From an uncultured Collinsella sp. (GTDB lineage Bacteria > Actinomycetota > Coriobacteriia > Coriobacteriales > Coriobacteriaceae): 44,681 nucleotides of DNA. The position numbers and the translations under genes were made by a program. This document shows positions 18,101 to 24,790 of the stretch, one piece after another. Below the pieces are notes generated by a model. It made no database searches, was not told the origin of the DNA, and worked only from the letters and a program-made list of their open reading frames with translations. The stretch lies in assembly GCA_900540945.1 (NCBI GenBank), contig UQHQ01000015.1, positions 1 through 44,681 on the forward strand. Reading direction: 5' to 3'. Position 1 is the first letter of the stretch. Every line of letters starts with the position of its first letter.

Positions 18101-18337
18101 AGAAAGGCGCGGGATGTAGAACTCGCGCTTCTCGCGCGCTGGGCGCTGCTTGGTGAACGCCTGCGATGTGAAGACGAAGCGCAGTTCGTCGATGCATTCA
18201 AGCTGGCTGGCGAGTTCCTGGTAGGCGTACATGGAGAAAACCGAAGCGGCTATCGCCACGCGATCGCCGGCGGCTATGTTGGCGACGAGGTCGTCCTTGA
18301 CGATCTTCGCCCTGTTGTCGAAGAAGTCAGGCTGCAT
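15104..18337 (-). CDS. PLD-like/SNF2-type helicase of a restriction locus
   Basis: A 1077-residue protein. Residues about 10-110 resemble the PLD-like N-terminal domain of this helicase group, though I see no canonical HxK catalytic motif. The SNF2-like motor has DSVGLGKT (272-279), DESHNF (362-367), LSATPVNN (401-408) and, in the C-lobe, ATDCISEGQNLQ and QRFGRVDRIG, the motifs V and VI of RapA/SNF2 ATPases. It would translocate on DNA or remodel protein-DNA complexes. ATG 18337 follows AAGGGGG and is only 4 bp after the stop of the RHH gene. Its constant neighbours in other genomes (DUF4391, methyltransferase, Res-type helicase), known to me from general experience, agree with an extended type III restriction locus. 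Confidence 0.85.
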   Translation of the reverse strand: MQPDFFDNRAKIVKDDLVANIAAGDRVAIAASVFSMYAYQELASQLECIDELRFVFTSQAFTKQRPAREKREFYIPRLSREQGLCGTDFEIKLRNELTQKAVATECADWIRRKARFRSFEGEGRMSGFMDIDKTDDNVAYMPFDGFTTRKLGCDNSANVPDVTMRLDASQSRALLKQFDDAWDSGELHDVTDAVIDGITAMYQENAPELIYYMALYRIFSEFLDDVSEDVLPNEGLGFRDSLIWNKLYDFQKDAALAIINKLETYNGCILADSVGLGKTFTALAVIKYYESRNKDVLVLCPKKLRDNWITYNSNVVNNPIAGDRLQYDVLYHTDLSRTRGTSETGLPLDRLNWGAYGLVVIDESHNFRNGGDSASEDRMNRYQLLMEKVIKQGVKTKVLMLSATPVNNRFRDLRNQLALAYWGDPTGWSEKLRLENDIETVFRNAQTVYARWSKLPGEQRTTHALTDMLDYDFFEVLDQVTVARSRKHIQRYYDMSAIEPFPKRLPPISKRPKLSTLANAINYREIYEELDSLVLAVYMPSSYLHPSKMEKYAKMGGGGNLTLGGRETGVRRLMTTNLLKRLESSVCSFRLTLERVLAAMNAVLETIDDYRSGLATGASVADGDLPGGFDFDPDDESGFEVGGATKILIEDMDWMSWERDIKADVDVIEVLIAMVRDIDPAHDAKLIELCEQIREKVKSPINPGNRKVLVFTAFSDTADYLYENVSEFAARELGLACAKVTGDGCACTIDVVPPRMPEILACFSPVSKERDAVAPQLCGCDVDIVIATDCISEGQNLQDCDYLVNYDIHWNPVRIVQRFGRVDRIGSKNACIQLVNYWPDVELDEYIKLKARVEERMRITVMTSTGDDDYINAEETGDLEYRRQQLVQMHNEVIDLEDVSGGVSITDLGLNEFRMDLVGYYRDNPSIDRLPSGINAVVEGDEPGVIFVLRNVNTKVDRDGRNHLHPFYVVRMGSDGSVVRGHLEPKAVLDDMRLLCRGKSEPDMALCRTYNRETKNGRDMRREAGLLRDAVASIVDSKQESDVDSFFTDGTTGFLENDIEGLDDFELVCFLVVRPRC

Positions 18338-18341
18338 GAGT

Positions 18342-18554
18342 TTATGCCCCCTTCTTTGCGAGCTCTTCGATCATGCACGTGCGCACGAAGGCGGAGAAAC
18401 TCATGCCCCGCAGGGCCGCCTCCTCCTTCGCCGCGTCGCGCAAGGTGTCGGGAATGCGCAGGGTCACGGAGACTTGGTCGCCGTTCACCAGGAAGCTCCT
18501 GATCTCGGTCTCGTTGGGATTGCTCTTGATGAGCTCCTTGTAGCTGTCGGGCAT
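18342..18554 (-). CDS. Ribbon-helix-helix regulator at the head of the restriction operon
   Basis: A 70-residue protein. The C-terminal half reads VSVTLRIPDTL, then two helices with a Gly turn (ALRGMSFSAFVRTCMIEEL), the Arc/CopG/HicB-type fold in which the beta strand reads DNA bases in a dimer. I chose ATG 18554 because GGGAG is six bases before it; the ATG at 18566 itself contributes to that site. It is the first gene of the leftward operon and sits next to a palindrome and -10 box. Autorepression is the likely role. Its N-terminal 28 residues are polar and of unknown function. No toxin partner is adjacent. Confidence 0.85.
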   Translation of the reverse strand: MPDSYKELIKSNPNETEIRSFLVNGDQVSVTLRIPDTLRDAAKEEAALRGMSFSAFVRTCMIEELAKKGA

Positions 18555-18574
18555 CTGCGCTCCCATCGCTCGAA

Positions 18575-18604
18575 ATGCAATACAAATGCGTTTGCATCAT
18601 TATA
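18575..18604 (-). promoter_or_regulatory. Promoter -10 and palindromic operator of the restriction operon
   Basis: On the minus strand TATAAT occupies 18604-18599; the -35 is weak. Immediately downstream lies ATGCAA (18575-18580) facing TTGCAT (18592-18597), and AAATGC is repeated at 18573 and 18584, 11 bp or one helical turn apart, a spacing typical of RHH operators. Another TTGCAT lies at 18608-18613. Confidence 0.6.
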
Positions 18605-18720
18605 GCGTTGCATTGCTGGCGACTGTTGAGGCGAACGGGTGAACGGCAATATGGTCAGGCATGGAATCAAAGAGTCAGGTAGGGACAACCTGATTAACGG
18701 CGTTATCGCGGGATCGCGTG

Positions 18721-18738
18721 GTAGGTGTGCCCACCTAC
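18721..18738 (-). terminator. Hairpin over the stop of the small hypothetical gene
   Basis: GTAGGTG / CACCTAC with a 4-nt loop overlaps the stop codon of the gene ending at 18735. No T-tract follows, so the terminator call is tentative; 18605-18720 otherwise shows nothing. Confidence 0.35.
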
Positions 18739-19160
18739 ACTCCCGCAATCCCGCGCGCTGCGCTCAGCAGCTCGTACTCCCTCTGACTCCACTGGCGCAG
18801 CTCGGCAGCCTCGACGGCGTCGCGGCACAGGTCCAGAAACACCTCGGCTCCCTCGTAGAAGCACTCGCGGGCAAAGGCGCCGGATCCGTCCGCAACGCAC
18901 GCGCCGTCGGCGAAGAGCATCCAGCTGGACGGCTCACGAGAGTCATCTCCGAGCAGCTTGATCTGCAGCACGTGCGGGTTGCCAGCAGCGCAGAGCTCTT
19001 CCTCGAGCGCCTGCAAGGTAAAGCGCATCTGGTGGGAGAGGCTGCTCTTGACCATGGCCGAGGCGTAGCTGTCCGGCTTGTCCAGAAAATGCATTCGTTT
19101 TGGTTTGACGACCAGATTGTGGAAGTTGCGCTCGCTACGCACAGAGAAATTGTCCATACG
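18735..19160 (-). CDS. Hypothetical protein, 141 residues
   Basis: I do not recognise this protein. ATG 19160 has a strong AAAGGAG five bases upstream and gives a product starting MDNFSVRSERNFHNLVVKPK; longer frames upstream lack a site. It appears soluble and mixed alpha/beta: a basic N-terminal 25 residues, an amphipathic helix with ALEEEL near 50, two beta-rich stretches (VLQIKLLG; WMLFADGACVADG) and a C-terminal helix. Two cysteines occur in the C-terminal half; there is no metal motif or membrane segment. It is divergent from the DUF4143 ATPase at 19526 and separated from it by a 365-bp region with hairpins and repeats, so a functional pair is possible but unproven. Confidence 0.65.
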   Translation of the reverse strand, partial: RMDNFSVRSERNFHNLVVKPKRMHFLDKPDSYASAMVKSSLSHQMRFTLQALEEELCAAGNPHVLQIKLLGDDSREPSSWMLFADGACVADGSGAFARECFYEGAEVFLDLCRDAVEAAELRQWSQREYELLSAARGIAGV

Positions 19161-19258
19161 GACTCCTTTCATCGATGTTGGCAGGGCCACCGTGCCTCTT
19201 GACCGGTTGGCGTCGGGATCGTGGAGCCAACTCTCTACCCCGACTCTGGATAAAACGC

Positions 19259-19275
19259 GCCCGCTCCTTGCGGGC
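19259..19275 (-). promoter_or_regulatory. Small leader hairpin upstream of the hypothetical gene
   Basis: GCCCGC / GCGGGC with a 5-nt loop. Read on the minus strand it is followed by GCGTTTTATCC, resembling an attenuator about 100 nt before the ATG at 19160. Confidence 0.3.
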
Positions 19276-19305
19276 ACGATGGAGTCTATCAGCGCGCGCG
19301 GACAC

Positions 19306-19351
19306 AAATCAAGCGCCGCCTGCGAAATGACGTGCAAGCGGCGCTTGATTT
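19306..19351. repeat. Perfect 14-bp inverted repeat between divergent genes
   Basis: AAATCAAGCGCCGC (19306-19319) and GCGGCGCTTGATTT (19338-19351) are separated by 18 bp. It lies between the divergent starts at 19160 and 19526, so it ends no recognised gene. It could be a bidirectional terminator insulating the two units, an operator, or a dispersed palindromic element. Confidence 0.6.
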
Positions 19352-19376
19352 CGCCGGCTGCTGTTAGGCTTAAATT

Positions 19377-19508
19377 CGAAAAAGTGTCGAAATATCCCGT
19401 GTAAAAGTACGGAAAAGTGTAGTAATACACACTTTAGAACCTCGAAAAAGTGTCGAAATGAGCACCTAATAACTACGGAAAAGTGTATCCTAGCGCTAAA
19501 ACAGCACG
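19377..19508. repeat. Array of four direct repeats with exact 33-bp period upstream of the second DUF4143 ATPase
   Basis: CGRAAAAGTGT occurs at 19377, 19410, 19443 and 19476, always 33 bp apart. Units 1 and 3 continue TCGAAAT-like (CGAAAAAGTGTCGAAAT) while 2 and 4 read CGGAAAAGTGTA, so there is also a 66-bp super-period. The last unit ends 17 bp before the ATG at 19526. An inverted AAAGTGT (ACACTTT, 19429-19435) lies inside unit 2. Confidence 0.85.
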
Positions 19509-19525
19509 TAATAAGGGGTGCGCCT

Positions 19526-20848
19526 ATGCTGCAGAGAAAAGCGAAAGCACAGTTTGAATCTTGGCTTGCCTCGTCGCCCAACAAGGCTCTTTTGGTCAAG
19601 GGCGCCCGACAGGTAGGAAAGTCATATTTGGTCAACGTCTTTGCAAGCGAATCGTTTGAAAACGTCGTGACGTTCGACCTTATCGCCGACGTGTCCGTGC
19701 GCGATTCGTTTTTGGCGGCGAAAAGTGCGGACGACCTGCTTATGCGCATGTCTATCGCTGCGACGCAGCCGATGGCTGCGAACAAGACCGTTGTGGTTAT
19801 CGACGAGGTGCAGCGATGCCCCAACGTAGTGACGTTTATCAAATACCTGGTCCAGCGCGGCGATTTTCGATACATCCTTACCGGATCGCTCCTTGACGTT
19901 GAGCTCGAGGGCATCGATTCCCTGCCGGTGGGGTATGTCGAGCAGGTCCAGATGTACCCGCTCGACTTTGAGGAGTTTTGCTGGGCAAATGGCGTTGGTG
20001 CCAGCGTGTTTGACATGCTCAGAGGCTGTCTAAAGGATGAGGGGGAGCTCCCTGGCTACCTGTATGACCGCTTGCTCGATCTGTTCCATCAGTATGATGT
20101 GGTGGGAGGCATGCCCGACGCGGTCAATTCCTTCTTGGCGACGCGCAATGTCGACGAGGTTCGAAACATTCACCGCGATCTTCACGCCCTGTATCGCGAT
20201 GACATCGCAAAGTACGCTCCGCCCGAGCTGCGCTTGGTTATTCGCGATATCTATGATTTGATTCCCAGCGAGGCCGGCTCCAAAAACAAGCGATTCAAGC
20301 TGTCATCGATTAACGGTGTCAAACGTTTTTCGCAGGTGACAGACCATTTTCTCTGGTTATCGGAGGCAGGCGTTGCGCTTCCCGTGTATAACGTAACGGT
20401 GCCCGTGGCACCCCTTTTATTGGGGGAGCAGCGAAATCTATTTAAGCTGTTTTACCTGGACACCGGAATGCTCATGTCGTCGTATTCCAAAAGGGTCGCT
20501 CAAGGCGTTTTTGATGGAGAGGCAGAAGACGCCTTTGGCATGAACATGGGGGCGGCGTTTGAGGGCTTCGTTGCCCAAGAGCTCAAAGCTCATGGATTTA
20601 GATTGCGCTACTTTACGTCCAAAAAAGTCGGTGAGCTCGATTTTGTGGAAGAGACGCTCGATGGGGAAGTGATTGCCATCGAGGTCAAATCGGGCAAAAG
20701 CTTTAAGTCCCACGCGGCGCTCGATAACGCACTGGCAACGAAGGGTTACGGAATCGATCGCGCCCTGGTACTTGCGGAATGTAATCTTCACCGCGATGGT
20801 GACGTGCTGTATCTGCCCATCTTTATGGCAGGGCTTTTGGAGCCGTAA
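19526..20848 (+). CDS. AAA ATPase with DUF4143 C-terminal domain (second copy type)
   Basis: A 440-residue ATP-binding protein. Walker A is GARQVGKS (26-33), Walker B is VVVIDEVQRCP (89-98) and ILTGS follows near 117-121. A PLDFEEF motif near 150, typical of this family, links to the DUF4143 part; the C-terminus has GELDFV (369-374) and AIEVKSG (384-390), a PD-(D/E)xK-like pattern. The family is common and often patchily distributed; its function is not established. The ATG lies 17 bp after a strictly periodic 33-bp repeat array. ATAAGGGG provides the ribosome-binding site. The gene is convergent with the one-TM hypothetical gene at 20886-21575. Confidence 0.88.
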   Translation: MLQRKAKAQFESWLASSPNKALLVKGARQVGKSYLVNVFASESFENVVTFDLIADVSVRDSFLAAKSADDLLMRMSIAATQPMAANKTVVVIDEVQRCPNVVTFIKYLVQRGDFRYILTGSLLDVELEGIDSLPVGYVEQVQMYPLDFEEFCWANGVGASVFDMLRGCLKDEGELPGYLYDRLLDLFHQYDVVGGMPDAVNSFLATRNVDEVRNIHRDLHALYRDDIAKYAPPELRLVIRDIYDLIPSEAGSKNKRFKLSSINGVKRFSQVTDHFLWLSEAGVALPVYNVTVPVAPLLLGEQRNLFKLFYLDTGMLMSSYSKRVAQGVFDGEAEDAFGMNMGAAFEGFVAQELKAHGFRLRYFTSKKVGELDFVEETLDGEVIAIEVKSGKSFKSHAALDNALATKGYGIDRALVLAECNLHRDGDVLYLPIFMAGLLEP

Positions 20849-20885
20849 CGTGCTGTCGGCTCTTCCGGCCCTCCCTTAACCCTCG

Positions 20886-21575
20886 TTACTCGTCTCCGTC
20901 GTTGGGGTCGCCCTTGAGGTTGTTGACGTCGAGGTAGTCTTTGCTCTCGTTCTCTTTTTGCTGCGTTGCCGATTCGGGCTGGACGGGGCTGCGGAACAGC
21001 TGGAATCCCTCAAACGCAATGACGCCAAGTAGCACCACGACAATCGCTATAAAGATAATTTTTGCTACTGGATTGAAATCCAAAAAGCGCGTCGGCTCTT
21101 CCTCGGCGTAGTAGTCGCCATAATAATCGTCGTTATCGGTGTAGCTATCGGTGTATGAGGATGTGGATGCAGCTTGCGCATTGCTGTCCGGCTCGTATTC
21201 GGAGGCGGACGCGGCGACAAGCGGATTTACCGGCTCGCCGAGCGTTGGCGCGCTAGCAGATGTTTCGTCCAGATCGGCATCAGCCCAGGAATCGAAGGCA
21301 AACTGACGGGTCGCAAAGTCGTCGAGATCTGCAACAGGCGGTTCGGGCGCAAGATGCTGCGCCGCGGCGATAAACGCCGCCGTCTCGGAAGGATCGCCTG
21401 CCGAAGGGGTTCCGTCGCCCATGAGCTCGTCGGCTGTCCAGGGGCGATCACCCATCACATCATCGAGGCTCAACGCAAAGATGCTGTCTTCGCCCTCGTC
21501 AAATGTGCGGCGTGCGTGCGTGCCGCTTGTCGGAGAACCACCGTGGCCGTTGCGCGATGCGTTGCTCGACCCCAT
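20886..21575 (-). CDS. Hypothetical single-pass membrane protein with acidic cytoplasmic region
   Basis: A 229-residue protein that I do not recognise. The first 165 residues are acidic, Ser/Ala/Asp-rich and probably disordered, with a Tyr/Asp-rich stretch before the membrane. One strong hydrophobic helix (AKIIFIAIVVVLLGVIAF, about 174-191) is followed by a short polar tail. No signal peptide precedes the acidic part, so the N-terminus is probably cytoplasmic with the tail outside. The ATG is preceded by AAAGGATGGAG. It stands between the ATPase and the PAS regulator and is transcribed as the latter. Such proteins are common, lineage-specific actinobacterial envelope proteins; no function can be assigned. 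Confidence 0.75.
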   Translation of the reverse strand: MGSSNASRNGHGGSPTSGTHARRTFDEGEDSIFALSLDDVMGDRPWTADELMGDGTPSAGDPSETAAFIAAAQHLAPEPPVADLDDFATRQFAFDSWADADLDETSASAPTLGEPVNPLVAASASEYEPDSNAQAASTSSYTDSYTDNDDYYGDYYAEEEPTRFLDFNPVAKIIFIAIVVVLLGVIAFEGFQLFRSPVQPESATQQKENESKDYLDVNNLKGDPNDGDE

Positions 21576-21692
21576 CTTGCTCCATCCTTTCGAACTGTCT
21601 AGTTCTTCGATTATATGGAACTTGCCTTGTCACCGATGCCCGGATTCGAGCATTCCAGAAGTCGCCCAGGGAGGATGATTCAGGCGGGTCGT

Positions 21693-22346
21693 TTACTTGT
21701 CGTCCGCCTCTGCCTTGGCCTCGTTGAGGTAGCTGTAGAAGCTGTACTTGGAGATGCCAAAGAATTCGCAGGCGCGCTCGCTCGATTTGGAGATAAGGAA
21801 GGCACCACGACGGTCGAGGTATCCGATAGCGCGAATGCGCTCGTCCTTGGTCATGAGGGCCGCGGGCTTGCCCACGTACTGCTCGCACTCGCGCAGCAGA
21901 TCTTCGAGCAGGTCGCCGATGTTTTTGGTGATGGGCTCGGGCTCGGTGTAACCCTTGTCACCCGTGCCGGTGAGCGCGTCGAGCGAACGCTCAAACGCCT
22001 TCATGAGCGTGATGTCAAAGTTGATGCCCATAATGCCAACGGGGTTGCCGTCGTCGTCGCGAATGAAGATGGTCGACGATTTGAGTAGCTTGCCGTCGGC
22101 GGTCTTGGTGAGGTACGGCGCGCGGTCGTGGACCTCGGCGGCATCCTCGTGCATGGACTCGAGCACGATGTGGCTGGGGCCGTCGCCCAGTTTGCGTCCG
22201 CTGACGTGGCCGTTTTCAATCGCCACGATAGAGTGGTCCATGTCCCCGGTCTCCAGATCGTGGACGACGATTTCACAGTTGGGACCAAATTGGAGCGCCA
22301 GACTGTGTGCAAGGCGCTTGTAAAACTCAATCTGTGCGGGGGTCAT
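21693..22346 (-). CDS. YheO/DauR-type PAS domain transcriptional regulator
   Basis: A 217-residue regulator. The N-terminal YheO-like PAS domain (about 1-115) has the family features FGPNCEIVVHDL, GRKLGDGPS and the strand SSTIFIRDDDGNPVGIMGIN. The C-terminal 60 residues form a helix-turn-helix with RIRAIGYLDRRGAFLISKSS and FFGISKYSFYSYLNEA, as in DauR. The family senses small molecules and often controls amino-acid or purine-related catabolism. The start follows AGGAAGG. It is divergent from the mocA-like gene (165 bp apart), so it is a good candidate regulator of the molybdenum hydroxylase accessory genes; this is inference from position. Confidence 0.85.
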   Translation of the reverse strand: MTPAQIEFYKRLAHSLALQFGPNCEIVVHDLETGDMDHSIVAIENGHVSGRKLGDGPSHIVLESMHEDAAEVHDRAPYLTKTADGKLLKSSTIFIRDDDGNPVGIMGINFDITLMKAFERSLDALTGTGDKGYTEPEPITKNIGDLLEDLLRECEQYVGKPAALMTKDERIRAIGYLDRRGAFLISKSSERACEFFGISKYSFYSYLNEAKAEADDK

Positions 22347-22511
22347 GGGTGCCTTCCTAAAAATTTGTTTGGGCTCACTGTGCCATAAACCCCACTTGTT
22401 CGCAAATAACGAAAGCGTCGCTGCGTTATAAGACCGCCAACGGTCAGGACACCATCTTTATGCACCTGCTGCGCGAGTTATGGGTACGATGGCTTCAGGG
22501 GAGGTATCGTC

Positions 22512-23126
22512 ATGAAACTTGGATGCGTCATTATGGCTTCGGGCGAGGGCAAGCGGTTTGGCTCTAACAAGATGCTTGCCGATATCTGCGGAAAGCCGTT
22601 GATCCAGCGGACGATCGAGTCGGCGCCCAAAGGATTTGACGTTGTTGTTACAACGCGCTGGCCCCAAGTTGCCGAGATTTGCCGTGAGCTGCGCTGCGCG
22701 TGCACGCTGCACGATGGCGCGCTCAGGAGCGAGAGTGTGCGCGCCGGTCTTACCTGGGGAGCCGATCGCGGCTGGAAGGGCTGCCTCTTTTTGCCGGGCG
22801 ACCAGCCGCTCGTGAGTTCGGATTCCTTTGAGGCGCTCGCCGGTGCTTTTAAGGCTGGCGGTGGCGTTGCGCCCGTGCGCCTTGCCCTAAACGGCGAGCC
22901 CGCCTCGCCGGTGCTGTTCCCTGCGAGTCTCTTTCCCAACCTTATGGGGCTTAAGGGAAAGGACGGCGGATCGTCGCTGCTGCGCGGCCGCGTCGATGTC
23001 CAGTTGGTCGAGGCGCGCGCGTACGAGCTGTGGGACGTCGACACCGCCAAGGGCCAGCGCCGCGTCTCGGAGCACATCGCGGCCTGCTCGTACTTTGATC
23101 GCGTGGCGGACTTTATCAAACAATAA
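22512..23126 (+). CDS. MocA/YgfJ-like nucleotidyltransferase (molybdenum cofactor)
   Basis: A 204-residue GT-A-fold nucleotidyltransferase. The pyrophosphorylase signature is present as ASGEGKRFGSNKML (about 9-22) and the metal-binding motif as LPGDQPL near 95-101. MocA transfers CMP to molybdopterin cofactor for xanthine dehydrogenase-type enzymes, and YgfJ is the relative associated with selenium-dependent molybdenum hydroxylases. The neighbours yqeC, yqeB and xdhC favour the latter role. The ATG has a clear GGGGAGG site. It is convergent with yqeC, with 20 bp between stop codons, so a bidirectional 3' end is expected. Confidence 0.8.
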   Translation: MKLGCVIMASGEGKRFGSNKMLADICGKPLIQRTIESAPKGFDVVVTTRWPQVAEICRELRCACTLHDGALRSESVRAGLTWGADRGWKGCLFLPGDQPLVSSDSFEALAGAFKAGGGVAPVRLALNGEPASPVLFPASLFPNLMGLKGKDGGSSLLRGRVDVQLVEARAYELWDVDTAKGQRRVSEHIAACSYFDRVADFIKQ

Positions 23127-23146
23127 AGAGCCCCGTTCCAAATTAG

Positions 23147-23884
23147 CTACCCCTGGAGGCTGGTGGCGACGACGGGGCGGCCGAGGGTGGCCTCAAAGCG
23201 TTCGGCCATCGTGGGGTCGCTGAGCGTGTCGACTTGGTTGAGCATGACGCGTGCGGTGTTGAGTTCCAGCGCCTGCATCTCGGCATTGAGCACCTGGGCG
23301 ACGCGCTCGGGCGTGGCGATGTCGGTGAGCTCGCAGCCGCACCGCTCGCAAAAGAGCTCGGGGCGGTGAACGGCTTCGTTGATGGGCTTGCCGAATCCCG
23401 AGGCACCGACGAGCCAGACGATGTTGGTCGTGCCAGAGGGAATTACCGGCTCCCACGGGGCGTGCGCCTTGAGCGGGAGTCGCTTGCTGCCGTCTGCCTC
23501 GGCCAGGACGTAGTCAAAGCGCTGCGCCAGCTGGTCGAGTGGCGCGGCGGGGGAGGAGAGCTTGCCTGTCTCCAAGTCCAAGACACCAGCTTGGCAGATG
23601 CTTCCCCGCACAAGGCCCACGCAGGCCTCGCAGGTGCAGCCTGGGGCGTGTAAGGCACCTGGCTTCCAGGGCGCAGCGTCCAGACGACGGCTCGACCCGT
23701 CCCATGGCACGCCGGCGACGGGAAACATGTGAGTGGTGGTGCAGAGGAGCACGCGGCCGCCGGCACGCATAAGCTCAAGGCCGAGCGTCTTTAGCAGGGT
23801 CGACTTGCCACCGCTGCCGATGATCGCGGTGATGCCCGGCTCAATCTTGAGCGTGGGGGCAAGACCGCCGTTAACTGTTTCCAT
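23147..23884 (-). CDS. yqeC: Selenium-dependent hydroxylase accessory protein YqeC
   Basis: A 245-residue P-loop protein of the YqeC family, genomically tied to selenium-dependent molybdenum hydroxylases; its exact step is not established. The P-loop is IIGSGGKSTLLKTL (about 22-35), followed by LLCTTTHMF and, further on, LAEADGSKRLPLKAH, a conserved acidic/basic motif of the family. Cys pairs (CTCEAC near 85-90; CERCGC near 184-189) could bind metal or selenium species. It is divergent from yqeB with a 102-bp intergenic region that probably carries both promoters. The ribosome-binding site is weak (GGTGA). Confidence 0.85.
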   Translation of the reverse strand: METVNGGLAPTLKIEPGITAIIGSGGKSTLLKTLGLELMRAGGRVLLCTTTHMFPVAGVPWDGSSRRLDAAPWKPGALHAPGCTCEACVGLVRGSICQAGVLDLETGKLSSPAAPLDQLAQRFDYVLAEADGSKRLPLKAHAPWEPVIPSGTTNIVWLVGASGFGKPINEAVHRPELFCERCGCELTDIATPERVAQVLNAEMQALELNTARVMLNQVDTLSDPTMAERFEATLGRPVVATSLQG

Positions 23885-23986
23885 CTGTTCACCGCCGTAT
23901 AATGCTGCGATAAGAAATAATCATCAGAGTAGCGGTCGAACCGCTTTTGCTCTGCTCAAACCGTAGCACAGGGAGGTGCCCCGGGA

Positions 23987-24781
23987 ATGCTCGTTTATGT
24001 TCGCGGCGCAGGCGATATCGCCACGGGTGTCGCTGCTCGTCTGGTGCGCGCCGGCGTGTCGGTCGTCATGGCCGATATCGCGGTCCCCACGTGTATCCGT
24101 CGCACAATCAGTTTTTGCGAGGCCATTCGCTTGGGCGAGGTCGAGGTCGAGGGCATTCGCGCTCGCTTGGCACAGACGCCGGCCGAGGCGCTTGCAATTA
24201 CCGAGACGGGGGATGTCGCTGTGGTGGTGGACCCCCAGGTACAGATGCTCGGCGAACTTAAGCCCTCGGCCGTGGTCGACGCGATTCTGGCCAAGCGCAA
24301 CTTGGGCACCACGCGCGATATGGCGCCTGTCGTCATCGCGGTAGGGCCGGGCTTTACCGCGCCGGTTGATTGCGATGCCGTGGTCGAGACTATGCGCGGT
24401 CATTTCCTCGGCCGCGTCATCACCCAGGGCTCGCCCCAGCCCAACACGGGCGTGCCGGGCATGATCGGCGGATACGGCAAGGAGCGTGTTATCCACAGCC
24501 CCGCCGCCGGCGTGTTTAGGTCCGACCGCGCGATCGGCGACATCGTGAGTGTCGGCGACGTGATCGGGTATGCGGGCGATACGCCCATGTTCACGACGAT
24601 TGACGGCTGCCTGCGCGGCCTTTTGGCAGACGGCGTCCAGGTCACCGAGGGCTTTAAGTGCGCCGATGTCGACCCGCGCGGCGACGCCAGCTACATCAAC
24701 TATATTTCGGACAAGGCGACGTCGGTCGGCGGCGGCGTGCTCGAGGCACTCGCCATGCTCACCGGTGTATTCCAGGGATAG
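23987..24781 (+). CDS. yqeB: Selenium-dependent molybdenum cofactor biosynthesis protein YqeB
   Basis: A 264-residue protein of the EF2563/YqeB family, found with selenium-dependent molybdenum hydroxylases. The N-terminus has a Rossmann-like glycine motif VRGAGDIATGVAARL and a following strand ending VVMADIAVPT. Further family motifs are VVIAVGPGFTAPVDCDAVVET and the Gly-rich loop PNTGVPGMIGGYG. The C-terminal half (IHSPAAGVF, VGDVIGYAGD) looks like a biotinyl/lipoyl-like barrel. The start ATG has AGGGAGG 13 bases upstream. xdhC follows after 9 bp, so the two genes form an operon. Confidence 0.85.
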   Translation: MLVYVRGAGDIATGVAARLVRAGVSVVMADIAVPTCIRRTISFCEAIRLGEVEVEGIRARLAQTPAEALAITETGDVAVVVDPQVQMLGELKPSAVVDAILAKRNLGTTRDMAPVVIAVGPGFTAPVDCDAVVETMRGHFLGRVITQGSPQPNTGVPGMIGGYGKERVIHSPAAGVFRSDRAIGDIVSVGDVIGYAGDTPMFTTIDGCLRGLLADGVQVTEGFKCADVDPRGDASYINYISDKATSVGGGVLEALAMLTGVFQG

Positions 24782-24790
24782 GAAATTGCA

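Noticed and set aside
16874..18502. Long plus-strand open frame opposite the SNF2 helicase
   Set aside because: It is the antisense shadow of a gene with clear helicase motifs and has a biased Val/Ala/Glu composition.
1146..21692. Genomic island borders with tRNA or attachment sites
   Set aside because: No tRNA, integrase or matching flanking direct repeats could be seen at the proposed edges.
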